Positions 14,113 to 25,650 of a DNA stretch of 64,000 bases are shown here, one piece after another. A program made the translations under genes and the position numbers. Numbering within the stretch: position 1 is the stretch's first letter; the number at the start of each line of letters is the position of its first letter. Below the pieces are notes generated by a model that worked only from the letters and a program-made list of their open reading frames with translations, was not told the DNA's origin and ran no database searches. The DNA is from Schistocephalus solidus. Lineage: Eukaryota > Platyhelminthes > Cestoda > Diphyllobothriidea > Diphyllobothriidae. The stretch covers positions 134,501 through 198,500 of the forward strand of contig WEDG01000296.1 in NCBI GenBank assembly GCA_017591395.1, in the 5' to 3' direction.

Positions 14113-15884
14113 GTCTAGATCAAGAGAATATTTTCCGTGTCTCGAATTATGCACAGAGCCACCTTTTTTACTTGGGTGGGGGGTTCGCGTGTCCAGTTTA
14201 GGTGCCATCTAAGTAATCATTACCCCTACTATCGAGGCACGTTAAAAAGGGCACCGGATCATTAGAGCAAACATTTTAATCGTCCGAAGTTTCAGATACA
14301 TACGTGCGACGATCATCAGATACGGTAGCAGGTCACAGTATTCGTAAGATAATCACGTATCGATGAAAATTGACAGCTCATATCTTCTTGGCTGATGGTC
14401 ATACGTGATGCAATAATCGGTTTATCACTCACACTCGAGTAGTTTATTGCTGCCATTTTGCGAGCAGTGGCATGATAATAACTTGGCGATTCAATGCACT
14501 TAAACTATCACCGTAAGGAGGGTTCACCAGCTGGTTCCCTGCGTGACGAATCACCCTACCTCGGTAAATTTTATTCACGGAATATTGAGTTGGAAGGCAT
14601 TGAGCATGTTGATGGACTGCGAGTCGGAGAACCACGTCAAAAGCTGTTTGCTGCTCACATGGTTATTAAAACTACCAGATTTTAGGCTTCATAAAACTGA
14701 AGTTGTAGTCGGGTCCCTTGATTGAGTCACGCCTTGAGAGTTTACGCTATCATTCAACACTGCTACTGTGTGTTCAGCCATCCGTGTCTAGTACCATCTT
14801 GGAATTTTTTTAATATAAATGCTTTGCCGCAATTACAGCACTGGGTCATTTGCTTCATTAATTGGAGTCTGGAGCTTACCTCCGGTCGGTTGTAACCCCA
14901 ACTCCACGAGGCGTAAGAACAGGGCTAATTGATGTAAAGAAATTTTTACGCAAAGGATGTTAAAATAAAATTAGGCTCCAGCATAGTTTTATGGTTTGTG
15001 CGCACGAAAAGACGAGGCAAACGACCAAACCACCTTGAGTCCGTACTTCAAGAAGGTTTTTGAACACCTCGGCCGCCGACTAACGCCCATCATGGGAACC
15101 AAAGACCAGGAAAACCCCACGCAAAGTGTGAACATGTGTAAGGGGTCTGGGGAGTTTCTTCATTAACCTGCGTTTACTTACGTAGCAAATGCGTCCTATA
15201 AAGGTGCATCTGGTTTTGTCCTAGATTCCGGAATGAGAGTGACTCCAGAGCTAGAGCCATCAAACTCCCCTCTAAGTAGTAGGACTTTTCGTGAATTCAA
15301 ACCAACTTTGCATACAATTAATTTTATGCTGCAGAGGAGGCTAGTCCAGCATGACCATCGGCCCTCCACACAGCACTTGTGTCCTGGAACAACTGTTGCA
15401 TTCCGCTGGTGTGTGTATGTGTGGCAGGGGTGGGTGGGATTACATTTTGCAGCAAGCAAGCAAAACTGACTACGTGCATTTGCCAGACTTGCAGCTTTGA
15501 TTGTACCTTTTTTCTGTTAACGTGTAATTAGGCCCACGCATACACATCCAACTATTAGCAGTGCAAAATAAAGTGGAAAAAGGGGTCGGAAAGGTGTCTG
15601 ATCTTACGCACCGATGAATCGACCACCTTTAATTTATTCCGACTAGAGAGTAGAGTTTGGGTGTGGACCAGTGCCTCAACATTTACGGCGCGGGCTCTAA
15701 GAAGCACAAGAGGAAATTGTCCACTGGGTATCATGTAGTAGTCGGCGTAGTCTGCAGACGCTCAAATGAACCTGGTGGATTGACTTTCACCAATCGGTTA
15801 CGGGACTCACTAGTCCCGCTCTGGCAACTGCCGAACAGCGGCTAGTATCATAGGCAAATGGATGTTGCCGAAAAAGATATGGGG

Positions 15885-15929
15885 AACTGAAATGACCATT
15901 TCTGGCTTATAAGCCCTCATCAGTCAGCC
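15885..15929 (-). ncRNA. Hammerhead-like element, duplication copy 1 (minus)
   Basis: Minus strand reads GGCTGA-CTGATGA-stem II-GAAA-TGGTCATT-TCAGTT. Stem I GGCTGA/TCAGTT pairs with two G-T wobbles. Stem II GGCT/AGCC is closed by a TATA loop, flanked by a G.A apposition at the core-proximal position. Stem III is only A-T plus TG/CA. Cleavage would follow ATT. Confidence 0.5.
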
Positions 15930-16019
15930 ATACCCAACCCTGTCGGTGTATTAACCGAGGCTTAATGATAAGTGTTGTCGGGTTCGAGCCTCGGGTGGGG
16001 CACCACCTGGGTTTGATAT

Positions 16020-16064
16020 GGCTAGCTGATGACAGCTAATAAGCCAGAAATGGCAATTCTAGTC
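16020..16064 (+). ncRNA. Hammerhead-like element, duplication copy 1 (plus)
   Basis: Reads GGCTAG-CTGATGA-stem II-GAAA-TGGCAATT-CTAGTC. Stem I GGCTAG/CTAGTC pairs over six positions, one of them a wobble, with a sequence different from the 305-bp array copies. Stem II is weak (GCT/AGC plus mismatches) and stem III is barely formed, so this copy is probably inactive. Confidence 0.45.
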
Positions 16065-16546
16065 TCACTTATTTTTGTTGGTAACGTCATTCTGTCTATC
16101 GTACCAGCTTCTGTGCGGATGCTGTCAGGACTCGAGAGCGAGTCCCAAGGCAAAGCGCAACGACTGAGTTCCGTTAGCGATCGGTGAGCGTTCATCAAAG
16201 AATGCAGTCAGTATTCCCGATCTAAACTGGCAAGTGGAAAAAGGGGTTGGAAAGGTGTCTGATCTTACGCACCGATGAATCGACCACCTTTAATTTATTC
16301 CGACTAGAGAGTAGAGTTTGGGTGTGGACCAGTGCCTCAACATTTACGGCGCGGGCTCTAAGAAGCACAAGAGGAAATTGTCCACTGGGTATCATGTAGT
16401 AGTCGGCGTAGTCTGCAGACGCTCAAATGAACCTGGTGGATTGACTTTCACCAATCGGTTACGGGACTCACTAGTCCCGCTCTGGCAACTGCCGAACAGC
16501 GGCTAGTATCATAGGCAAATGGATGTTGCCGAAAAAAGATATGGGG

Positions 16547-16591
16547 AACTGAAATGACCATTTCTGGCTTATAAGCCCTCATCAGTCAGCC
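16547..16591 (-). ncRNA. Hammerhead-like element, duplication copy 2 (minus)
   Basis: Same element as at 15885-15929, repeated in the duplicated unit with unchanged core and stem I. Confidence 0.5.
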
Positions 16592-16681
16592 ATACCCAAC
16601 CCTGTCGGTGTATTAACCGAGGCTTAATGATAAGTGTTGTCGGGTTCGAGCCTCGGGTGGGGCACCACCTGGGTTTGATAT

Positions 16682-16726
16682 GGCTAGCTGATGACAGCTA
16701 ATAAGCCAGAAATGGCAATTCTAGTC
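16682..16726 (+). ncRNA. Hammerhead-like element, duplication copy 2 (plus)
   Basis: Same element as at 16020-16064, repeated in the duplicated unit, with GGCTAG/CTAGTC stem I. Confidence 0.45.
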
Positions 16727-16894
16727 TCACTTATTTTTGTTGGTAACGTCATTCTGTCTATCGTACCAGCTTCTGTGCGGATGCTGTCAGGACTCGAGAG
16801 CGAGTCCCAAGGCAAAGCGCAACGACTGAGTTCCGTTAGCGATCGGTGAGCGTTCATCAAAGAATGCAGTCAGTATTCCCGATCTAAACTGGCA

Positions 16895-17060
16895 AGACAA
16901 CGAGCCCTTGGCTCTGTGGTTAGAGACTTGGCTTTCTGATCAACACATGGTGGGTTCGAACCCCGGGTGTTGCACCACCTGGGGTTGGATATGTCTGGTT
17001 GCTGGCGGTTAATAATCCATAAATCGCCATCGGCAAATTTTTGATGCTCAACTAACTGTT
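16895..17060 (+). repeat. tRNA-headed SINE-like repeat
   Basis: The head at 16902-16973 has an A-box-like TGGCTCTGTGGTTAGAG and a B box GGTTCGAACCCC, like the heads of the 305-bp units, followed by GGGGTTGGATATG as in the other copies. The region corresponding to the hammerhead core is degenerate (GTTGCTGG instead of CTGATGA). Confidence 0.65.
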
Positions 17061-20000
17061 AAGTAGTCCAACACAATCGAGGGGACTGAAGATGGCGCAG
17101 TCGTAAGGTGCGCAAAGTGAAACAGGCTTGTGCAGCAGCAGATTTCCTTCAGTCTTCATATTTTCAGAGTGTTTTAATGGACGAGAACTGCGTTCCTATG
17201 CCTGGCAAAGCGCACCAGCTCTTCCACGCGCGTCCCCATGTACCGGGTTTCCCATGCGAAATCGAGTTATTTCTTTATTTGGCAAAATTGGAAGTCAGGG
17301 CTCATAGCGCATCATGAGAGCTTGAGTCATATAAGGTCTATTATAATAAGGGATACCTTGGAGTAGCTCTAGAGAGTGCGCCTTATTGCAGGACTCAGTC
17401 GCTCTTCCAAATCCCACATACTACTTTACACTGCTGGTATTGAGGCACACTGACGATACACAACTGATGAAGAAAGAATACGCATGCTCAGACAACCTTC
17501 TCACAATTAGAAACAGTTCAGGGTTATCTGCGACTAGATCACTTAGCATGAAGTTTTGGGGAACCTTGCCTGTGCTAGGGAAGAACACATAGACACGGGC
17601 CTTACACAGGCAATTTATGGCACCACGAGTGCAGCAACCTTCCAGGAATTCACTAATTACATTTCACGAAAGTTCATTTGAGTTTGGCTATAAGATGTGC
17701 GCGTTCTAGGAGCCCATACGCACGTTTTGCCAATATTCTGACCGAGATCAACTGCGTATTGTTCTACTTTCAATGCTTCGTGCTGAATTTTTAAATGGCT
17801 TTATAAAATGCGAAACAAGTTTAAATTGAAAAAGTATTGATTACATTGCAGAGTGCTCAGACAAAGGTTTTTTATATCGTTCTCCCGAGTCTTATGCTCC
17901 AGTTTCAAACAAGCTGTTTCCTTTCTGAAAATTTCCTCGCAATCTCCAGAATGACAATTGCCAACAAATTTCAAAAATATAAAAGGCTTCTCTGATTCGG
18001 ATTTAAAAAAAAACGTACCAATTCAACGTAGCAGACTGGTAAACATTCGGTTACCTTAAGCCCATTGTCGTTTAACACATCGTTCTAAAGGTCAGATTCC
18101 AAGATGAGCACGAAGTCCACTGTGGGGTTTGTTCTTGCAACAAAAATCAAAAAAGGGAAAACTTTAATAGTTTTCCCGAAACAATCAGTGGTGCATATTA
18201 CGAATGCCAAGAAAAATGTTCATGTATTATTTCGGCTAGAAAGGGTAACTTAGGAGTGACTGGGCTATGGAGTATCATACAACAGAATCTAAAGAAATTT
18301 AAATCACGTGAAACTGTTGACGTTTGAATGCACGACGTTCTGCTTGCCTGTTAAAAATTTTTAAAAACTGTCTTATTCAATAGTAGAATTTATTTCTGTT
18401 GAGATTCAATATCTTTAAATTCCTCACTATATTTTATCGAAAGCATATACCAAAAATATTTTTTCCTCGCACTTATTTTGTACTAAATTAAATTTAAGGT
18501 TATAAAACAATTTTTTTATCCCCTTTTAATATCGAAGCTAACTTGCCGTTGTACTTACAGTTAGTAAAGGGGATTCACAAAATTTCCCAGTAGGTATGAA
18601 CCACTTAGTGCGCTGTATAAGGAGCATTTTGAAACAGATCGATGAGATTTTATCAAACAGATATTTCAGTTTTAAATAATTGATAATTCTAAGATTTTTT
18701 AAAACAGAAACATCCCATTTTTTAGGAAACAAGTAAAATACAACTGTAATTTACTACGAAAAGAGCACAAATAGGGATATTTTTGTACACAATTTCTAAC
18801 AAATTCATTCGAACCCAAAAGGACAACAAACATAATTTTGAAAAATGCATACAGTCCAAATGACAGTTTTTTTACAAATTGGGGATTTGGTTGTCAGCCA
18901 GAAGAACATACATTCCTAAACAAACACCCTAACATGACTTCAATACTTTGTGATTATCTACAATGATAATCAGTATTACAGTATATATTCTATCTCGTCA
19001 AGTGTTCACCAAAATTCTGAAATAGGTTATCGATTCGAAAAGATAACTCAAGTAGGGTTGACATATTAATGGCCGTACCCCACATTCCCGAGATATAACA
19101 GTCACGCTAAGATGCTGGATTTTGAGATAGCTTTCTTCCAATCAGCTGGAATAACTACACTAACTATATTAAATGACAATTTAACTAGTATGAAATTTAC
19201 CGTACATTTTTGTTGCTCATAAAAATTTAACTATATTTTAAAGCTAAAATTCATTTAAATATTCTTCTTGTCAATAATTTGATACCAATTAAAAACTTTA
19301 TTAATTTTTTTACTCGAACAAATAATAACGTTTGCTTTTAAACGTGTTTTTAAAGAACCAAATAATTTAAAACCCAACCTTAGCTTAAACTCGTATTCAG
19401 GGTTTGAAAAGTGCATGCTGTATATATTCCTTCTACCTAAAGCTGCATGCTTCTGTACGCTATCAATAAAACGCCATAAAGTGAAATTCAGGGAGACAGA
19501 GCTGTTTAATCTGTAAACACCATTCAGCATATTGTATGAATTCCCATTTACCGATCTTAATAGTCTCATAATTCGTGACTTTCAAAATTGCAAGATAACA
19601 ATTCTTCAGTAATGATTTTTTAAGACTTAATTAAGCACTCTATGAGTACAAAATTGAATATTTTTATGTATGCTACCTATAGAATATATTTTAATTTATC
19701 AAGATATCGAATATAATTGGCAAATATCATACTACTTAAGTAGAAATTTTTACAGTGTGTGTTTTATGCATCCAGCCAGAAAGAAGCATTTTTAAAATGT
19801 CGGAATTTTATCGTGACTCCTTCATCTTGCGGTTATGTTGCATGCCATTTTATATCACAACCCTACTTCAGTGATCCCCTTCCGGACTTTCGGTTAACAC
19901 CTAACACGATAGCACATTTACTATATATCCCTGTCTAAGTAATAATGTCTCTCTGAAATCAACTTTACAAATTTAAATTGATTTGAAGTACAATTCGATA

Positions 20001-20361
20001 TCAAATGATTACAAGAAAAATGTTTACTACGGGCTTCTAATAAAAATATTTGAAGTTGCAGGAAATGGAAAACAAATGGGAAAATCCATGCCAATTAAGT
20101 ATAAATTTGTATAAAGTGCGTATTTTCAGGCAACCGTAAAGAACCGCATTAAAAAACCCCATCCTTACCCGATAGAATTATCTAGGGATTATACTGCACG
20201 AGAAATACAACTCAAGTAATACTTCAGTAATCCTTTCCCATCGACCATGTATTTATCTACCGTAAGTCCCATTCAAGCTGATGGCATTCTACTGCCGGCA
20301 TGCCGACACATTTCGCCTCCTCTACTTCCCTTCTGTACTCGCCTCATTTTCTTCCCCTCAG

Positions 20362-20548
20362 CAACCCCGCGGCCGACGAAGCATCGATATGGGAGAGACT
20401 GAGGGCCCGCCACAGTTTGTCAGTCACCCAGTTGCGCAGCTAGCCGTTGGTGAGGGTGAGGGCTGCGCCATCAAAGCCGTTATTCGACCCGCTGGCGATC
20501 CCACACTGGAAGTGGTCTGGCTCAAGGATGGTGTCGTGCTCGATGCTT
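20362..20548 (+). CDS. Ig-protein exon 2: first half of Ig1
   Basis: Encodes residues 361-422 plus the first base of codon 423. After a basic QPRGRR start and IDMGETEGPP, Ig1 begins at QFVSHPVAQLAVGEGEGC (strand A/B, with the core Cys), then RPAGDPTLEVVWLKDG (strand C with the invariant Trp). The acceptor is CTTCCCCTCAG (phase 0) and the donor T|GTAAGT (phase 1). The frame is open upstream to ATG 20281, and ATG 20389 is internal, so an alternative start for a head-less isoform is possible but unproven. Confidence 0.9.
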
Positions 20549-20583
20549 GTAAGTTCACACTCTCACCCACTTTTATTTTTGCC

Positions 20584-20900
20584 AGGTGGTGCGTCACCCC
20601 GAGGATCGAACCCGCGAGCCGTTGATCAGAAGTACAACGCTCTAACCATTGCACCACGGGCTCGTTGTCTTACCGGGGTTGATCGGGAATATTGACTTGC
20701 ATTCGTTGATGAACGCTCACCGATTGCTAACGGAACGTACTCCTTCCACTCTGCCTTGAGGCTCACTCTAGATCCCCGCCAGCAGCCGCACAGCGGCTAG
20801 TAGTAGATAAGGCAGATGAATGTTGCCGGCAAAGGCACGGGAGACTCCTTATAACTTAGGCCGAACTGAAATAACCACATCTCTAGTTTGCAGTACATTG
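20584..20900 (-). repeat. tRNA-headed SINE-like repeat
   Basis: The minus strand has a tRNA-like head at 20591-20664: A box around TGGTGCAATGGTTAGAG and B box GGTTCGATCC. The flanking body (to about 20900) shares CGCTCACCGATTGCTAACGG and CAGCGGCTAGTAGTAG with copies at 16.2 and 48.7 kb. It begins only about 35 nt after the exon 2 donor. Confidence 0.65.
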
Positions 20901-21454
20901 TCAGCCAACCACAAGCTAACCTAGACCAACTGGTCAGCGATCAGATGCTTTCAACTGTTGGACCTGTTCTGCGTCGGTGGTGAGAGAGAACATTCAAGAC
21001 CACGTTAGGATCTCGTTCGATAGAAATATCCTTATCACAGCATATTAATGAGCATAAGTGCCTACGAGGTGCCATTGCATTTAGAAGTAAACTTTGACCG
21101 TTCATAAGCACATTAGATTAAGGTAAAAGTTCGGACGTGAAGTCATTTAATGCTGTTGTCTTAATGTTATAAAATATAAAAATTGACACGGCGACAAGAT
21201 AGTGAGTTTGAAATTGAAAAAAAGACGTAATTAAAACATCAGCTGTGCCTATAAGCCCTTGAATTTGTATTTTAAACGCGGAATATGGTTAAAATTTATG
21301 ATAAAATCAATCAAATGTCCCTGAAAACAAAAACGAAATTGCTTTGTCTTCATAAACGCTTAAATGTAAAAGCAGTAGTGTTTTTGAAAATATCGCTTGT
21401 AAAAACTCAAAGGGGATGCTCTATATCAAGGAGTGAAAGATATTATACTATCGT

Positions 21455-21885
21455 ATAAACAATCTGACACGCTTGAAACTATCACGGTGCGCTCAAAGCC
21501 ATGGCTTGGAAGGTTGCCAACAGATGGGATAACTCGGACCGCGTGGTCAACCCAATGTGTGTTTTGTATGGAGTGGCTGACTGGTGGACTGAGAGTCAGG
21601 CTGCAATGGCACTCCCGCTCCAAGGGATCCGAGCCAGGTGTGGTGGTACCCCCAGGGGCGGCTCCGGCCGCGCCATCCACCTACGCCCTCTCTCATCTCC
21701 GGTCTTCTTGACTCTGTCTTGACACTGGGCTCAGGTGGGGGAGGAAGAGAGTGTGCAGTAGATGCAGCGCAAGTCTACTATCACTTTAAACTAAATCACG
21801 CGCAATTCACCGTCCCTGCACCACCCTTCCATAGAGCATACGGTGGACATAGTCGGATTACGACAGTTGAACTGTCCTCGCAGTA
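21455..21885 (+). repeat. Dispersed repeat family B, long copy
   Basis: Second long copy of the family at 13655-14112, same orientation. It keeps the HFKLNHA-containing frame (82 codons, 21638-21886). The class of element is unknown. Confidence 0.75.
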
Positions 21886-22659
21886 AAACTATAACGATTT
21901 CAATTTTCTATACAAAGCAACCCTTTGGGGAATTTAAAAATGCGTCTTCACGAAGGTGAGCAACTTTTAAATCGAAAATGTTGATAGTTCGAACGTCCCA
22001 AGAAACATGGGTCATTTGAAGCAAACTATACATTTTATCTTTTTTCGGAATGAATATAGTCCATATGTTAACTTTCTAAAATACATTTCTGGCATTTTTA
22101 GAATTTTTGGTTGAAAAATAGCGGGCCTAAAAGAAAGGGAAGAACTTCAGCGTGTTCAAGTTTTCCGAATAAAAGAACATCCCTAAGAAACCACAATCGC
22201 ATAATTGTATTTTATTGGGATTTTTGCTAAAAATGACCTATGGGGGTTATCTGATAGACCATGTTGACAGCAGAGATACTAACTAAAATTAAAGACATCT
22301 TTTTCGTCGATTTTTCGCCACTTTATGACACAGCGGTGAGGGTTCCGTTCATCGATGAGTTTCCCAGCGTTTCCTGCGTGTTTTCTGGTAGAGACTCAAA
22401 AATAAATCGTTAACTTCGAGCAAATCAGTCTACATGGACCTTTATAGGCAAAGGCCATATTCATTAAACCGCCAACTGGCAACAGTTGTATATACAGGGG
22501 ATGGAGAACGCAGACGTCAACTTTCCGTGTACGCCTATATACCTTCAAATATACTGCTTTACTCCCAGTTAACGAATACTTTCCGAGGGAATTAAAAATC
22601 AACAATAAGACGACATTTTTTCCCTGTTGCGACTAGTTGCGAAGTCACATTTAAAAGTG

Positions 22660-23010
22660 TTATGGAGACGGGAACCGCAGTCAAGTCGCGGCCCAAGGCG
22701 GAAAGGGCACGTGATGACGCACGCCGAAACAGGCCAAGTCGGTTGAGAAATACGCGTAGGAAACCAAGCCACCAATCAGTGGGCGCCACTGCACCGAACA
22801 CACGTGAAGCCCTGACGCACGCGTGCGTCCCAAAATTTCGAGAAGTTTCCGCGAGGGGTTTCCAGCGTGAGATGCGACCAATCAATGCGAACCACGTTGC
22901 AGACAAGACGGGTCCAGAACGCTCTCCGCTATTGTCACACCATTGGCCGGAACGTTCGAGAACACCCAGAACTCAATAAATAGACGATAGTTTATGAGAT
23001 AGAGAATCTG
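22660..23010 (+). promoter_or_regulatory. CpG-rich island with heat-shock elements and CCAAT boxes
   Basis: GC- and CpG-rich block in AT-rich intron. It holds two perfect three-unit heat-shock elements, TTCGAGAAGTTTC at 22837-22849 and GAACGTTCGAGAA at 22950-22962. There are CCAAT boxes at 22772 and 22878, an inverted one (ATTGG) at 22942, and a TATA-like AATAAATAG near 22976. This is the layout of an HSF-driven (hsp70-type) promoter pointing right. No chaperone coding sequence follows within several kb, so it may be an orphan promoter, a promoter carried by a mobile element, or an internal promoter of the Ig gene. Confidence 0.5.
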
Positions 23011-25132
23011 CTGTCTTCTGTCGGCCCAGCATAAAGCATATGTTCCCTTTTATTTTGTCATGACTGTTATATGGCCGATGGTATATATAAAATTTGACAC
23101 TGATTTCAAAGAAGGAAACTCATCGCTCGTCAACAGAGATGGAAACTGGCGTCGGAAACAACACGAGTCGTACAACTGAACATTGACAAAAGACATAGGC
23201 AGTGTCCTATAACTTGACTTTTTCGCATGTAAGCACTAGTATGGAAGTTGATGAGGCAGACATTCTGAACGCCTCAATAAAATGGGTTACTTTGCAAGAA
23301 AATTGACCCTATATTATCTTTTTTCGGAACGGGTATACTGAATAAATAAAAGCGCTAACTTTCAAGGAAAAATAATTTACTTGCATTAATTATATGAAAC
23401 ACGTGTTTTATCATTTTCTTCTGAGAAGATGATTAGCTTCTTTACTTATAAAAGTAAGAATGATTAAATGCCGTCTGTACTTGCTGACTATATGACCGTT
23501 TAGGAGACACCATAGTCATTGTTGGAGCTAGGCAGTGTGAAAAATGACACTTTTTACAGTCTGCTATAATAACGATATAAGTTTTCGTATTTGGAAAAAA
23601 ATTAGGCTAAAAGATGTCGAAGTTACTCATGCTACCGCAACCTTAGTCAAAATCGTACGGGGTACTGTAAGGGGGAGTAAAACACTATTTTGGATTCTAT
23701 GCCTTTGCAGCTGAGTCGTAGTCCTTCGTACAACAAAAAATTTAATGACCTATCACACAGAAAACATTCACTTATATTTGCCACGTTCGTAAGACCACAA
23801 AAGACACTGATCTGAAATTCCCACTGAGTGTTCCTCCAAGTAAACGAGCAGGGAAGTGCTACTTACTGCCATTTAAACCGCCTCGTATCTGTTTATCTTT
23901 CAGTGAAACAGCTCAGGTATCCTGAAAACGGATATGTTTATCTTTATTCAGTACATGAGGCCCCAAAGACATTAGAATCCACTAAGTGAAGTTCGTAGAC
24001 GTACGTTTTCAAGGAAGAGTAGAGTTTCAAAAGCTAAAACAGCAGTAGGAGGGTGGAGGGAATTCAGATTTCGGGGGTTATATTCTAGCTCTTCCAGGGG
24101 CTTGGGAGGAAGAAGAGAGGGGGAAGGGGTGTCCAGGATGTGAGAACAAACCTTTTGGGCTCATCTTGGAGCAGGGGAGACTTAGGGCCTGTATGAAAGC
24201 CTTATGCGGGCGGAAGATTGTGTTGGCTAACTGTATGACCACTGCTTCTGTCATTGGAACTATTCGGTGACACCGGAGCTTGGAGTGTCTAACTGGCATT
24301 CTAAAGGTAATTCGGTGGTGATAAATCGCGTCTGTTTCAGACATTATACTTGAAGGAAGGGTATCTTTCAGTTTAGAAATGCTGGCAATTATGACATTTT
24401 TACGACCGCGAGCTGCCCTTTTATTCAGCATCACATATGTACATTTATCAATGCTGCATACAACATGGTCCAGATGAACGGCAACATGCGATGTGCCCTC
24501 TATGACGTTTTCCTAAGTTGCATAAGGAAATGTGCGATTCACTCTAGACGGATTTGTAGTTTGAAAACCCTGAATTAAGGTGTAAGAGTAGGTCGGTTCA
24601 GAATCATTGGGAAATTGCAAACGTAATTAAAAACTAAAAATTCCCTTTGCTCAAATAAACAATTTGAAAAAGACGTAATTGTTTATCGAATAAATACAAT
24701 AAAGAATATTTCAATGCGTGCTTTTCTATAAAATACATTTGAATACGCAAGGGCATGAAAAATCAATCAAAAAAACTCAGATTACTTAATTAGTAAAAGC
24801 CGGCATCCTGACGTGAGGGGGTATGCTGCATGGCAAGTAATACTCCAACGATCCTTAGATAATCTTTTCTAATCAAAAGCACATTTAATAATTTCGTTTA
24901 ACCTTTCACGAGAAAGCATAGTTACTGTAATCAAAGCGCATCCGTGACCGCACACAAAAACCAGTCAGCCCCGTCCCCCATAAAAATTCTTTGGCATCGG
25001 ACGAGATCCTGAGTTGTTTTCTCAGTCCCACCAGTTTCCTCCTCCAGTAATTCTGCCTGATTTTATGTCCCCCAGTTCCTTTTCGGTTTTGGCACAGCTA
25101 TTAACCCAGCCCCTACATTCTGCCCGTCCTAG

Positions 25133-25271
25133 CCTCTCGCCAGTACGCCTCTCTCGATCGAGGTTACGCCGTCTTCCAAATTCTCTACACCAATGTCTCG
25201 GATTCTGGGGAATACTGTTGTCTGGCGAAGACGTCCCAGGGTCAGGCACAGTCCTCTGGCTGCATGATTAC
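25133..25271 (+). CDS. Ig-protein exon 3: second half of Ig1
   Basis: Encodes residues 423-468 plus two bases (139 nt). With the last base of exon 2 it reads SSRQYASLDRGYAV, then the strand-F signature DSGEYCC and AKTSQGQAQ, completing Ig1. The acceptor is GCCCGTCCTAG (phase 1) and the donor AC|GTAAGC (phase 2). Length and phases equal those of exon 5, the second half of Ig2. It was found by requiring the missing half of Ig1 between exons 2 and 4. Confidence 0.9.
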
Positions 25272-25339
25272 GTAAGCAACCGTCCATACTGATTTCCTGT
25301 TGCCATCCCCACACCCCCATGTGTGTCTCCTCCTTCTTT

Positions 25340-25650
25340 TTACCGTCCTTCTGGTAAGCTCTGGGGCGTCCATTGATCGCTGCACAATGCGCGCAAGAAC
25401 ACCGGTCTTTGGTGCGTCTGCGCACGCATGCAGGAGGCGCTAGCCAATCAGAAATCGATTGGCTGCCCGCGGGGTGCAGGGGAGTTTGTAGATCCAGGTG
25501 AGAGGACGGCGACGCGAGAGGCTGGAATTCGCCCTTGCCCTCATCGCTGGTGCTGTTTTGCCAAAAACAGTCGTGGTCCACGCGATGGAATGCTCCCGGC
25601 CCGCCCTCCCCTGTAGTCCATCGGACGACGACTGTTTTATTTAACAACAA
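25340..25650 (+). promoter_or_regulatory. CpG-rich intronic island after exon 3
   Basis: GC/CpG-rich block about 70 nt into intron 3. It contains CTGCGCACGCATGC (NRF1-like), GCCAATCAG at about 25443, an inverted ATTGGCTG nearby, and several CCCGCC-type boxes. Such a cluster suggests a possible internal promoter for a shorter isoform starting at exon 4; there is no direct support. Confidence 0.3.

Larger units (their letters stand above)
15571..16231 (+). repeat. 661-bp tandem duplication, copy 1
   Basis: Nearly identical to the directly adjoining 16232-16893. The only differences noticed are one C/T change in the GGGGTCGG block and one extra A in an A-run near 16535. It contains an unrecognised 62-codon open frame (15657-15845, with a basic KKHKRK stretch), a tRNA-like B box (GGTTCGAGCC near 15981), and two hammerhead-like elements on opposite strands. 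The 3' block (GTTCCGTTAGCGATCGGTGA) recurs inverted near 20.72 and 48.7 kb, so the unit belongs to the tRNA-headed repeat superfamily. Confidence 0.9.
16232..16893 (+). repeat. 661-bp tandem duplication, copy 2
   Basis: Second copy of 15571-16231, directly adjoining, with the same 62-codon frame at 16318-16506. The near identity means either a very recent duplication or an assembly duplication. It joins directly to another tRNA-headed repeat at 16895. Confidence 0.9.
7795..20361 (+). other. Intron 1 (12.6 kb)
   Basis: Phase-0 intron with GTAAGA donor and CTTCCCCTCAG acceptor. From 7.8 to 12.9 kb I see only AT-rich sequence without coding motifs. A 145-codon open frame at 12942-13379 is unrecognised. 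The intron then holds a telomere-like tract (13.44-13.56 kb), repeat family B (13.66-14.11 kb), a 661-bp tandem duplication (15.57-16.89 kb) and a tRNA-like repeat (16.90-17.06 kb). From 17.1 to 20.3 kb it is again AT-rich without recognisable content. Confidence 0.75.
20549..25132 (+). other. Intron 2 (4.6 kb)
   Basis: Phase-1 intron with a GTAAGT donor and a GTCCTAG acceptor. It contains a minus-strand tRNA-headed repeat, repeat family B, and a CpG-rich island with heat-shock elements. From 23.1 to 25.0 kb there is no gene; a 118-codon minus-strand open frame at 24078-24434 is unrecognised. Confidence 0.75.

Noticed and set aside
24078..24434. 118-codon open frame on the minus strand
   Set aside because: No recognisable domain or promoter context; treated as chance.
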